A stretch of DNA of 64,000 nt from Brumimicrobium sp. (GTDB lineage Bacteria; Bacteroidota; Bacteroidia; Flavobacteriales_D; Crocinitomicaceae). Below the pieces are notes generated by a model, which searched no databases, was not told where the DNA came from, and worked only from the letters and a program-made list of their open reading frames with translations. Position numbers and translations under genes: made by a program. Shown here one piece after another: positions 29,305-37,540 of this stretch. The stretch is taken from the NCBI GenBank assembly GCA_023957385.1, contig JAMLGZ010000001.1, positions 2,466,923-2,530,922 on the forward strand, written 5' to 3'. How positions within the stretch are numbered: the stretch's first letter is position 1; each line of letters begins with the position of its first letter.

Positions 29305-29736
29305 CTATTGACCTTTGCCTTTCTTTGTTTGTTTCTTTGATTGATCGGGGAAGGAGTTTTTTCTTACAGGAAGCATATATTCTTTTTCTGCTATGTCTAT
29401 AAGCTTATCCAAAATATAAGCTTTATCCTCGGCTTTCATTAATTGTTCCTCTAAGAAATCATTCTTTGATTCCAATAACCGTAATTTCTGCTCTAACTCT
29501 TGGATTCTTTGTTGTGGTGTTTTCATAAATATAGAATTAGAACTGTTTTTTAAATCAAAGATACCAAATTTCCTTCTCCAATTTAAAATTGTACTATGAG
29601 ATTGTATACCGTACTTTCGCATTACTGCTTCGGTACTAATTTCTCCGCTTTCAACTTCTTTAACTACAGCTAATTTAAAAGACATGCTGTAATCTTTTTG
29701 TGTACGTTTAATGTACTGATTTTTAGATTTATCCAT
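29305..29736 (-). CDS. IS3-family transposase OrfA (DNA-binding)
   Basis: The 143-residue protein has a helix-turn-helix in residues ~15-60 (SFKLAVVKEVESGEIST and YGIQSHSTILNWRRKFG) and a leucine-zipper-like coiled coil at about 72-105. It binds the element ends and regulates transposition. It ends 14 bases before the annotated OrfB start, in a frame that is +1 relative to OrfB. Confidence 0.9.
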   Translation of the reverse strand: MDKSKNQYIKRTQKDYSMSFKLAVVKEVESGEISTEAVMRKYGIQSHSTILNWRRKFGIFDLKNSSNSIFMKTPQQRIQELEQKLRLLESKNDFLEEQLMKAEDKAYILDKLIDIAEKEYMLPVRKNSFPDQSKKQTKKGKGQ

Positions 29737-29843
29737 AACATTACTTTTTTTAGTGTAACGCTATGTTAGGACAAGACAATTTGAATATATAAGCAAGGGA
29801 GGTCGATGATCTCCCTTTTTTTATTCTAAATATCTAAGGGGCT

Positions 29844-29891
29844 AATATTCCTAATAATATTTTATTATTTTAGAAAAAATTATTATATTTG
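29844..29891 (+). promoter_or_regulatory. hipBA promoter with candidate operator
   Basis: A -7 box TATATTTG at 29884-29891 lies 37 bases before the hipB ATG. Upstream is an AATATT-N6-AATATT inverted repeat (29844-29861), and another TAATATT follows the -7 box, so HipB autorepression here is plausible. This is inference from position and symmetry. Confidence 0.5.
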
Positions 29892-29928
29892 AGTAATATT
29901 TCAGTCGTTAAATTAAAATAAACATATA

Positions 29929-30282
29929 ATGAGTGATATTTCAAACATTTTTCTTTATAGTGATAAATCTATCCTACAAGAGATTGGCAAGTTCATTCAA
30001 TCCAAACGTATTGAAAAACGTCTCACCCAAGATGAGTTAGCAGAGAAGGCCACTATGAGTCGTTCTACGATTAGTCTCATAGAAAGAGGTGAAGGAAGCA
30101 CTTTAGCAAACCTCATCAAGTTGCTGCGTATCTTAGATGCATTGTATGTGCTACAGGGATTTGAAGTTATTCCCAAAATCAGTCCTATGCAACTTGCCAT
30201 GGAGGCTCAAGCAGAATACAAACGCGTACGAAAAAGAAAAGGGGAACAACCTTCCTCTTCAGACGAAGATTTTGAATGGTAA
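29929..30282 (+). CDS. hipB: HipB-like helix-turn-helix antitoxin
   Basis: The 117-residue product has a Cro/C1-type HTH at about residues 22-78 (KRLTQDELAEKATMSRSTIS) and a charged tail. HipB proteins repress their own operon and neutralise HipA. It overlaps hipA by seven bases in the usual antitoxin-toxin order. It may regulate through the repeats upstream. Confidence 0.85.
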   Translation: MSDISNIFLYSDKSILQEIGKFIQSKRIEKRLTQDELAEKATMSRSTISLIERGEGSTLANLIKLLRILDALYVLQGFEVIPKISPMQLAMEAQAEYKRVRKRKGEQPSSSDEDFEW

Positions 30283-31562
30283 CAACTGCCTTCATATACA
30301 TTTGGGGTAAACGCGTGGGGGCAGTTGCCTGGGATTCTACACAAGGTGTAGCCAACTTTGAATTTGACACTCATTTTGATAGTGAAAAATGGCAACTTGC
30401 ACCGTTTACGATGCCACAAAAAGGGGTTATTTATTCTTTTCCTGCACTACGAGATTCAGATACTTTTAAAGGTTTACCTGGTTTATTAGCTGATTCATTA
30501 CCTGATCGCTACGGAAAAGAGTTGATTGATGTTTGGCTCGCTCAACAAGGCCGCCCTTCCAACTCACTCAACCCTGTGGAACTACTTTGTTTCATTGGCA
30601 AACGAGGAATGGGAGCATTGGAATTCCAACCCAGTCTAAAAACAGAGGACACCTCAACTCCTCTAGAATTAACGAGCTTAGTTGAATATACGCGACAACT
30701 TTTATCACACAAAGAAAAAATAAAAGTACACACCAATGAGGAACTCAAAGATGTGATGCTCGATATTTTAAAAATGGGCACATCAGCGGGAGGCGCACGC
30801 CCCAAAGCCATTATTGCTTACAATGAAAAAACTGGAGAAATACGCTCTGGTCAATCCGAAACAACAACTGATTTTGAACATTGGTTAATCAAATTTGACG
30901 GAGTGAATGATACACAATTTGGCAGCTCTCATGGATATGGACGTGTTGAAATGACCTATTATAAAATGGCTACTGATTTTGGGATACAAATGACGGAATG
31001 CAGACTCATCGAAGAAGAAGATAGAGCGCATTTTATGACCAAACGCTTTGATAGAAAAAAAGGAAATCAAAAACTACATACGCAAACATTCTGTGCACTT
31101 CAACACTTTGATTATAACAATATAATGAGTTATAGCTATGAACAACTTTTTCAAACTATGCGACAACTCAAATTAAGCTATTCAGAAGCAGAAGAAATGT
31201 ATCGCAGAATGGTTTTTAACGTGCTTGCACGAAATTGCGATGATCACACCAAAAATTTCTCCTTCCTCATGGACACAGATGGGGTATGGAAGTTAGCTCC
31301 CGCATACGATATTTGCTTTGCATACCACCCAGAGAATAAATGGGTGAAACAACATAATCTGAGCATCAATGGGAAACGTAGCGACATTAACAAGCAGGAC
31401 TTACTCATAATCGCTTCAGAAAACTCCATACGAAATCCAGAAGCTATCATTAATCATTGTCTGGAAATTATTCAAAATTGGAAAAAATATGCAAAGCAAT
31501 ATAAGGTACCTAAGGAGTTAAGCCAGAAAATAGATGCTTTATTGATCAAAGATATCAAATAA
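30276..31562 (+). CDS. hipA: HipA-family serine/threonine kinase toxin
   Basis: HipA kinases phosphorylate targets such as glutamyl-tRNA synthetase and cause dormancy. The 428-residue protein has the N-terminal couple_hipA region, a GTSAGGARPKA loop near residue 170 and the kinase motif NCDDHTKNF (Asp322/Asp323), followed by LAPAYDICFAY with the metal-binding Asp. All key residues are present, so it looks active. Its target is not deducible. The neighbouring IS3 element suggests the locus is in a mobile region. Confidence 0.88.
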   Translation: MVTTAFIYIWGKRVGAVAWDSTQGVANFEFDTHFDSEKWQLAPFTMPQKGVIYSFPALRDSDTFKGLPGLLADSLPDRYGKELIDVWLAQQGRPSNSLNPVELLCFIGKRGMGALEFQPSLKTEDTSTPLELTSLVEYTRQLLSHKEKIKVHTNEELKDVMLDILKMGTSAGGARPKAIIAYNEKTGEIRSGQSETTTDFEHWLIKFDGVNDTQFGSSHGYGRVEMTYYKMATDFGIQMTECRLIEEEDRAHFMTKRFDRKKGNQKLHTQTFCALQHFDYNNIMSYSYEQLFQTMRQLKLSYSEAEEMYRRMVFNVLARNCDDHTKNFSFLMDTDGVWKLAPAYDICFAYHPENKWVKQHNLSINGKRSDINKQDLLIIASENSIRNPEAIINHCLEIIQNWKKYAKQYKVPKELSQKIDALLIKDIK

Positions 31563-31606
31563 ATTATAGATATATGAATCAATAATCATTCGTTATACGT
31601 TAAAAT

Positions 31607-31628
31607 AATCATTAATGAATGATTTTTC
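31607..31628 (+). terminator. Weak terminator after hipA
   Basis: AATCATT-AATG-AATGATT forms a 7-bp AT-rich stem followed by TTTT. The position, ~45 bases after the hipA stop, fits, but the low GC content makes it weak. Confidence 0.4.
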
Positions 31629-31638
31629 ATACTTTTTT

Positions 31639-31835
31639 CAATATTTATTTATTAAGCTAAAATGCAAATATGACATTAGACCCCGACACTCCTTCGTCCG
31701 TCGGGGTGACAATGCAAAGAGAGGATAGGGCGGTGGGCAAAGCCGACCGACAATCCTCCCCCACTATTGTCACCCAAAGAACTTGGTTACTCAGCCCTAC
31801 TTGTGAATTATTTATTTCTGGAGATGCACAACGGG
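31639..31835 (-). repeat. ~200 bp palindromic interspersed repeat, copy 3 (inverted)
   Basis: The core at 31677-31799 aligns with the reverse complement of copy 1: TAGACCCCGACACTCC, GTCGGGGTGACAAT, the GGGCAAAGCCGACCG hairpin, ATTGTCACC and AACTTGGTTACTC. The outer right flank ends with GATGCACAACGGG, matching the inverted left flank of copy 2 (GTGAATTAT...ATGCACAA). The left limit is approximate. It occupies most of the 31563-31925 gap. Confidence 0.75.
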
Positions 31836-31925
31836 AATATTAAAAAAGTGTGAGCACAATAAATAATGAATAATTTCAAGCATCAAATCACGTTATTTCT
31901 TAATATCTTTGTGTAAACTTGTAAG

Positions 31926-32294
31926 ATGAAAAAAATTATTTTCATACCTCTTATTTTATTAGTTGCTTGTCAGAACAGCACTGAAAAAGAGCAAATTGCG
32001 ACAGAGCAATCGATAGAAATGATAGCGCCTGAATCCAAAGTGATTCCGAATCAGATAGCTACCTTCGATGTATCTGGAATGATGTGTGAAAAAGGATGTG
32101 GTGCTAGTATTCGAAAAGGACTTTACGATGCAGGGGGTGTTTCCCAAGTAGATGTTCGATTTGATGAATTACACAGTGAGATTTCAGTTCATTTTGACGA
32201 TCAGCAAACTTCTGTTGAAGAAATAATCGAAACTATTGCAGCTCTTCCCAAGATAGCATACACCGCAACTCTAAAAGAAATTCATCCGATATAA
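31926..32294 (+). CDS. Heavy-metal-associated (HMA) domain lipoprotein
   Basis: The 122-residue product has a lipobox LLVAC (Cys15) and an HMA fold at about residues 45-115. The metal loop reads GMMCEKGCG, so the two cysteines (54 and 58) are separated by three residues rather than the classic two. A copper-type chaperone or periplasmic metal-binding role is likely, anchored in the membrane. A -7 box TATCTTTG lies at 31904-31911, 14 bases before the ATG. No metal ATPase or regulator is adjacent. Confidence 0.8.
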   Translation: MKKIIFIPLILLVACQNSTEKEQIATEQSIEMIAPESKVIPNQIATFDVSGMMCEKGCGASIRKGLYDAGGVSQVDVRFDELHSEISVHFDDQQTSVEEIIETIAALPKIAYTATLKEIHPI

Positions 32295-32396
32295 GAAAAC
32301 TTATTAACAATCTAGCATCTTACTAACAATCTGGAGTTTTGTCATCTTTTTTTTGCTTTAAATTGATAACTTTGTTGTCATATAAAAGTTGAAAAA

Positions 32397-33242
32397 ATGG
32401 ATATTGAAACACTGAAAAAATACGCTTCACAAACACGAAGAGACATTTTGAGAATGGTAGCCGATGTAAATTCGGGCCACCCAGGCGGTTCACTAGGTTG
32501 CGCAGATTACTTTACTGTTTTATACCATCGCGTTTTAAAGCACAATCCACAGCAATTTACCATGGATGGCAAGGGAGAAGATTTATTTTTCCTTTCAAAC
32601 GGACATATTTCTCCGGTTTGGTATAGCACATTGGCTCATGCAGGGTATTTCCCAGTCAATGAACTTTCAACTTTTAGAAAATTAGGAACGCGTTTACAAG
32701 GACACCCAAGTATTGATAAAGGGCTACCTGGAATTAGAGCAGCATCTGGTTCATTAGGACAAGGTCTTTCTATGGCTTTGGGTGCTGCAGAATCTAAAAA
32801 ATTAAATGGAGATTCCAATCTAGTATACGTACTAATGGGTGACGGTGAGTTACAAGAAGGACAAGTTTGGGAAGCCGCTATTTACGGTGCTGCAAAAGGA
32901 ATTGACAATGTGATTGCTACTGTAGATTACAATGGACGTCAAATTGATGGCGATGTTGAAGATGTGATGTCACTCGGAAACTTAAAGCATAAATGGCAGG
33001 CTTTTGGCTGGGAAACCATTGAAATGAATGGAAATGATATGGATTCATTAATCAAAGGGTTTGAACAAGCTAAATCACTTACAGGAAAAGGAAAGCCAGT
33101 TATGATATTGATGACTACCGAAATGGGACAAGGCGTTGATTTTATGATGGGAACTCATGCTTGGCATGGAAAAGCACCAAATGCGGAACAACTAACTAAC
33201 GCACTCGGTCAGCTGGAAGAAACCTTAGGCGATTACGCATAA
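32397..33242 (+). CDS. Transketolase, N-terminal (TPP-binding) subunit
   Basis: The 281-residue protein covers only the first half of transketolase. The HPGGSLGCADYF region and the TPP/Mg motif GDGELQEGQVWEA...DYNGRQ are present. Together with the C-terminal subunit it would move two-carbon units between sugar phosphates in the non-oxidative pentose phosphate pathway. A -7 box TAACTTTG lies at 32367-32374. Unusually, the partner gene is not adjacent: a VWA gene lies between the two, 11 bases after this stop. Confidence 0.92.
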   Translation: MDIETLKKYASQTRRDILRMVADVNSGHPGGSLGCADYFTVLYHRVLKHNPQQFTMDGKGEDLFFLSNGHISPVWYSTLAHAGYFPVNELSTFRKLGTRLQGHPSIDKGLPGIRAASGSLGQGLSMALGAAESKKLNGDSNLVYVLMGDGELQEGQVWEAAIYGAAKGIDNVIATVDYNGRQIDGDVEDVMSLGNLKHKWQAFGWETIEMNGNDMDSLIKGFEQAKSLTGKGKPVMILMTTEMGQGVDFMMGTHAWHGKAPNAEQLTNALGQLEETLGDYA

Positions 33243-33253
33243 GATTAGATATT

Positions 33254-34606
33254 ATGAAAAGAATACTTATTGCTTTATTATTAATTGTTTCGTTTAACAC
33301 CTTCTCACAAGGTGAATTAACGCGTATTCTTTTCGTGTTGGATGCTTCCAATTCTATGAATGAAAAATGGGGGACTCAATCTCGTATCTTAACTGCTAAA
33401 AAGATACTTTCAAATGCAGTAGATAGCTTAAGGGGTGTTCCAAATCTGGAACTCGCCCTAAGAATATATGGTCACCAATCTCCAATTACTCCGACATTTC
33501 AAGACTGCAATGATACTAAATTAGAAATTCCATTTGGTAAAAATAACCATCAAGCAATTCTAGATAAAGTTAAAACAACGCAAGCTAAAGGAACAACCCC
33601 TATTGCATTATCACTCGAACAAGCTGCTGATGATTTTCCAGATAGAATTGCTAAGAATGTAATTATTTTAATTACCGATGGGATTGAAGCCTGCGATGGA
33701 GATCCATGCCGAATCGCAACCAAGTTGAAAGAAAAGGGAATTACAATTAGTCCCTTCGTAATTGGACTAGGTATGGACATGTCTTATCTCTCGCATTTTA
33801 ACTGCTATGGTAATTACAAATCAGCAGAAGACCCTATTGCTTTCAGAGAAGTCCTTAAAGACATTATCAATAAAGTATTAGTGAATACTACCGTTCAAAT
33901 TAATTTAAACACAATAGATAAAAGACCTTTAGAAACAAATGTAACCATGTTCCTTTATAAAGCAGGAACTAAAGAATTGAAGTACACTTTTACCCACACC
34001 ATGAATATAAAAGGCGTGCCTGACACCTTAATTCTAAACCCAGATATCACCTATGATTTATATGTTAAAACATTACCTGCTGTTGAAAAGAAGAATATAA
34101 AAATCATTAGAAACACACACAACATTATCGAAGTAGATGCGCCACAGGGTAGATTAAAAGTAGGATTTGCTCAAAGCACTAAGTATGGAAATGTAGAAGT
34201 GAGAGTAATGGAAAAAGGAAAATCTAAAACATTGAATGTGCAGAAGTTTGATGAAATTCAAGAATATATTGTCGGAGAGTATGATTTAGAAATTCTCACT
34301 TTACCTCGACGTTATCAAACTATTAAGGTAGATCAAAGCGCCACAACTAACATCACCATCCCTTCTCCGGGTGTCATTACATTAAATTCCTACAAACCTG
34401 TAACAGGGCAAGTGTTTGAGATCGTAGGAGAAAATCAATATGAATGGGTGTGTGATTTGAATGAAATGAAATCAAACAATGAATTAATTTTGCAACCAGG
34501 CAAATACATGGTGGCATATCGTCAGAAAGATATAAAAGAAGTAAGCTATTCAAGAACCAAGGTTTTTGATGTATTTTCAAATAGAACTTTAACAATTAAT
34601 TTATAA
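33254..34606 (+). CDS. Exported VWA-domain protein
   Basis: The 450-residue protein has a signal peptide (cleavage near TFSQ). A von Willebrand A domain at about residues 22-210 carries an intact MIDAS motif, D30-A-S32-N-S34, and a [10 protein letters not shown] segment. The C-terminal ~240 residues are strand-rich and look like two or three Ig- or carboxypeptidase-like beta domains. The VWA part probably binds a protein partner through a divalent metal. It sits between the two transketolase subunit genes and its stop shares a base with the start of the second (TAATG), so the three are one translational unit. A functional link to transketolase is not evident, because this protein is exported. 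Confidence 0.88.
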   Translation: MKRILIALLLIVSFNTFSQGELTRILFVLDASNSMNEKWGTQSRILTAKKILSNAVDSLRGVPNLELALRIYGHQSPITPTFQDCNDTKLEIPFGKNNHQAILDKVKTTQAKGTTPIALSLEQAADDFPDRIAKNVIILITDGIEACDGDPCRIATKLKEKGITISPFVIGLGMDMSYLSHFNCYGNYKSAEDPIAFREVLKDIINKVLVNTTVQINLNTIDKRPLETNVTMFLYKAGTKELKYTFTHTMNIKGVPDTLILNPDITYDLYVKTLPAVEKKNIKIIRNTHNIIEVDAPQGRLKVGFAQSTKYGNVEVRVMEKGKSKTLNVQKFDEIQEYIVGEYDLEILTLPRRYQTIKVDQSATTNITIPSPGVITLNSYKPVTGQVFEIVGENQYEWVCDLNEMKSNNELILQPGKYMVAYRQKDIKEVSYSRTKVFDVFSNRTLTINL

Positions 34607-35562
34607 TGGAAAAGGAAATTACAGTTTTAGGAAAAAAGGACACACGTTCCGGATTTGGTGCCGGGTTACACGAAGCAGGAAAGAACAACCCCGATGTTGT
34701 TGCATTGTGTGCTGACCTGACAGGCTCATTGAAAATGGATGATTTTAAAGATGAGTTTCCTACACGTTTCTTTCAAATGGGTATCTCTGAAGCAAACATG
34801 ATGAGTGTGGCTGCGGGAATGACTATTGGAGGTAAAATTCCTTATACTGGAACCTTTGCTAATTTCTCCACTGGGCGTGTATATGATCAAATCCGTCAAT
34901 CCATTGCATATTCTAAGAAAAATGTAAAAATATGTGCTTCTCATGCTGGGTTAACTCTCGGAGAAGATGGAGCTACTCACCAAATATTAGAAGACATAGG
35001 CATGATGCGTATGCTTCCAGGCATGACTGTAATTGTTCCTGCTGATTATAACCAGACAAAATTAGCCACTATGGCTATCGCTGATGTTGAAGGACCTGTT
35101 TACTTACGTTTTGGCCGTCCATCTGTTCCTATCTTTACAACAGAGGATGCTAAATTCACAATTGGAAAAGCAGATACTATTTTCGAAGGAAAAGATGTTT
35201 CAATTATCGCATGTGGGCATCTCGTTTGGAAAGCAATTGAAGCTGCTCAGGAATTAGCCAAAGAAGGAATTGATGCAGAAGTTATCAATATGCACACCAT
35301 TAAACCTTTGGATGAAGAGGCTATTTTAAGAACCGCTAAGAAAACCGGTTGTATTGTTACAGCTGAAGAACATATGTTACATGGAGGTCTTGGTGACGCT
35401 GTTGCTCAAGTTCTTGCAAGAAATCTTCCAACTCCTCAAGAATATGTAGGGGTAAACGATACTTTTGGTGAAAGTGGAACTCCTGATGAGTTAATGACTA
35501 AGTATCACATCGATACACCAGATGTAATTGCAGCTTGCAAAAAGGCAATTGCAAGAAAATAA
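34606..35562 (+). CDS. Transketolase, C-terminal subunit
   Basis: The 318-residue protein has the pyrimidine-binding domain (residues ~5-175, with [15 protein letters not shown] and [12 protein letters not shown]) and the C-terminal transketolase domain ([15 protein letters not shown]). It is the second half of the enzyme begun at 32397. It is translationally coupled to the preceding VWA gene. The two halves are complete, so this is a split enzyme, not a broken gene. Confidence 0.92.
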   Translation: MEKEITVLGKKDTRSGFGAGLHEAGKNNPDVVALCADLTGSLKMDDFKDEFPTRFFQMGISEANMMSVAAGMTIGGKIPYTGTFANFSTGRVYDQIRQSIAYSKKNVKICASHAGLTLGEDGATHQILEDIGMMRMLPGMTVIVPADYNQTKLATMAIADVEGPVYLRFGRPSVPIFTTEDAKFTIGKADTIFEGKDVSIIACGHLVWKAIEAAQELAKEGIDAEVINMHTIKPLDEEAILRTAKKTGCIVTAEEHMLHGGLGDAVAQVLARNLPTPQEYVGVNDTFGESGTPDELMTKYHIDTPDVIAACKKAIARK

Positions 35563-35574
35563 AAAGACAAGTTC

Positions 35575-36762
35575 ATGTCATCACAGGCTGATAAATTCAA
35601 GAGACTTCAAGGACAAACTAGCCCTTATCCTCTATTGATTGAGGTTGACTATGCCAAAGGAAGTTATATCTACGACAAAAATGGCAAGGCTTATTTAGAC
35701 ATGATTGCTGGGATAGCAGTTTGTAATTTTGGTCATAATCATCCTGATATTGTACACGCTATCAAAAAGCAAGTTGATAGACACCTTCATGTCATGGTAT
35801 ATGGTGAATTCATCCAAGATGCTGAGATTGAAATGGCAGAGCGTTTAACTGCGATGCTTCCTAGCAATCTGAATCAAGTATATCCTGTGAATTCGGGGAC
35901 TGAAGCCAATGAAGCGGCGATTAAATTAGCCAAACGAGTAACTGGAAGACAAGAAATTATATCTTGTTACGGTGGATATCATGGGAACACCAACGGAAGC
36001 TTAAGTTTGTCTAGTAACAAAGTAAAAACTGAGCCGTTTGAACCTTTGCTTCCTCATGTTAATTTTATCCACCACAATTCGTTAGAAGATATCTCAAAAA
36101 TCACTGAAAATACAGCTGGTGTATTTATCGAAACGATACAAGGAGACGCTGGAGTTCGTGTTTCAACAAAAGAATTTTTAACAGCAGTTAGAAAACGCTG
36201 TGATGAAGTAGGTGCCCTACTCATTTTCGATGAGATACAATGTGGAATGGGAAGAACCGGTAAAAACTTTGCTTTCGAACATACTGGTGTCGTTCCGGAT
36301 GTACTCACTTTAGGAAAAGCGCTTGGTGGTGGAATGCCTATAGGTGCTATCATTAGTAGTAGAGAGAATTTAGAGTTATTTAGTCACAATCCTATTTTAG
36401 GGCACATCACTACTTTTGGTGGACACCCTGTTGTTTGTGCCGCTGCAGCTGCTGGGCTAAAAATTTTATCAGAAATTGATTATAAGGAAATTGAAAGATT
36501 AGGCAAAAAAATAGAAGATGCTCTGCTTACGCATCCTTTAGTAAAAGAAGTTCGCCGATTAGGACTGATGTTCGCTATTGACATGCCTTCTGCTGAGATT
36601 GTAAATCAAGTGGTACAAGGATGTATTTCAAATGGACTACTCTCTTACTGGTTTTTATCTCATCCTGATAGTTTTAGATTAAGTCCTCCCCTTACTATGA
36701 GTGAAGCTGATGCTCAAAAAGCAATTGAAATTATGTTGTCAGTTATGAATAGCATCTCATAA
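35575..36762 (+). CDS. Class III PLP-dependent aminotransferase
   Basis: The 395-residue product belongs to the ArgD/GabT fold group. It has the NSGTEANEAAIKLA segment, the phosphate-binding part, and the PLP lysine Lys248 in LTLGKALGGG. The DEIQCGMGRTG motif is typical of acetylornithine and succinylornithine aminotransferases, but other members of the group share it and no arg genes are adjacent, so the substrate is open. It begins 12 bases after the transketolase gene and is probably in the same transcript. Confidence 0.85.
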   Translation: MSSQADKFKRLQGQTSPYPLLIEVDYAKGSYIYDKNGKAYLDMIAGIAVCNFGHNHPDIVHAIKKQVDRHLHVMVYGEFIQDAEIEMAERLTAMLPSNLNQVYPVNSGTEANEAAIKLAKRVTGRQEIISCYGGYHGNTNGSLSLSSNKVKTEPFEPLLPHVNFIHHNSLEDISKITENTAGVFIETIQGDAGVRVSTKEFLTAVRKRCDEVGALLIFDEIQCGMGRTGKNFAFEHTGVVPDVLTLGKALGGGMPIGAIISSRENLELFSHNPILGHITTFGGHPVVCAAAAAGLKILSEIDYKEIERLGKKIEDALLTHPLVKEVRRLGLMFAIDMPSAEIVNQVVQGCISNGLLSYWFLSHPDSFRLSPPLTMSEADAQKAIEIMLSVMNSIS

Positions 36763-36826
36763 GACATTAATTATCAATTTATTATATAATTTAACACAAA
36801 AAAGGACTTCTTTCCTTGATTTTCAC

Positions 36827-36860
36827 TACATTTGGAGTCTTCTATAATGATTAATTATAG
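36827..36860 (+). promoter_or_regulatory. Promoter of the two-component operon with leader inverted repeat
   Basis: The -7 box TACATTTG is at 36827-36834. It is followed in the leader by the 7-bp inverted repeat CTATAAT-GATTA-ATTATAG at 36842-36860. The latter may be an operator or RNA hairpin. The ATCCC-N8-GGGAT palindrome is absent here, so the operon is probably not driven by the site found at its putative target promoters. Confidence 0.5.
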
Positions 36861-36885
36861 CTATTGACATTAATTGAAACTTACT

Positions 36886-37515
36886 ATGCCCATTAAAATA
36901 TTATTATTTGAAGACAATCAAGATTTAAGGGAGAGCATATCTACTTTTATATCTTTTTGTGAAGGAATGGAACTAGTATCTGCTTTTGAAAATTGCAGTA
37001 ACATTCTTAATCACATTGATTCGTATCAACCTGATTTATTATTAATGGATATAGATATGCCTATTGTCAATGGAATAGAAGGTTTAAAAGCGGTACGTAG
37101 CAAACATCCTGATCTTCCCGTTATTATGTTGACAATTTTTGAAGATGATGAGCATATTATTGAAGCCATTCAAGAAGGGGCTAACGGTTATATTCTTAAA
37201 CAGCATGTGACAACTAAACTAGAAGAGGGTATTCATGAGGTTTTAGATGGAGGAGCACCCATGTCTCCCATTGCTGCTAAAATTGTATTAAATCATATTT
37301 CTAAAGTTTCTGCTAAGAAAGATTATCAACTCACACAAAGAGAAAAAGAGACTTTACAATCATTAACTGAGGGGAATAGTTATAAAATGATTGCTGCTAA
37401 CTTTAACATCTCTCGAGAAACTGTATGTTCTCATATCAAAAAGATTTATGAAAAGTTGGGAGTTCATTCACAAGCAGAAGCTGTAAGCAAAGCTCTCAAA
37501 GAAAGGATAGTATAA
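36886..37515 (+). CDS. NarL/LuxR-family response regulator
   Basis: The frame extends to a TTG at 36874, but the ATG at 36886 gives the normal N-terminus MPIKILLFEDNQD. The 209-residue protein has a receiver domain (acidic pair Glu9/Asp10, phosphorylation site Asp55 in LLLMDIDMP, a conserved Lys in YILKQ) and a C-terminal LuxR-type HTH (LTQREKETLQSL to VSKAL). It is paired with the histidine kinase 25 bases downstream. It is the simplest candidate for the protein that binds the palindrome at the five promoters to the right. Confidence 0.93.
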   Translation: MPIKILLFEDNQDLRESISTFISFCEGMELVSAFENCSNILNHIDSYQPDLLLMDIDMPIVNGIEGLKAVRSKHPDLPVIMLTIFEDDEHIIEAIQEGANGYILKQHVTTKLEEGIHEVLDGGAPMSPIAAKIVLNHISKVSAKKDYQLTQREKETLQSLTEGNSYKMIAANFNISRETVCSHIKKIYEKLGVHSQAEAVSKALKERIV

Positions 37516-37540
37516 AACAACACATTATAGGAAGATAATA

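Larger units (their letters stand above)
28402..29778 (-). mobile_element. IS3-family insertion sequence
   Basis: The 1377-bp element has terminal inverted repeats at 28402-28426 and 29754-29778 (starting TGTATCGTCCTAA and TGTCTTGTCCTAA, 20 of 25 identical). The flanking ATT triplets at 28399-28401 and 29779-29781 fit the 3-bp target duplication typical of the family. Both reading frames are intact, so it looks capable of transposition. It separates the prp operon from hipBA. Confidence 0.92.

Noticed and set aside
28445..29736. Frameshift between the two IS3 frames as a sign of decay
   Set aside because: Two overlapping frames with a -1 shift are the normal arrangement of IS3-family transposases, and both frames are complete.
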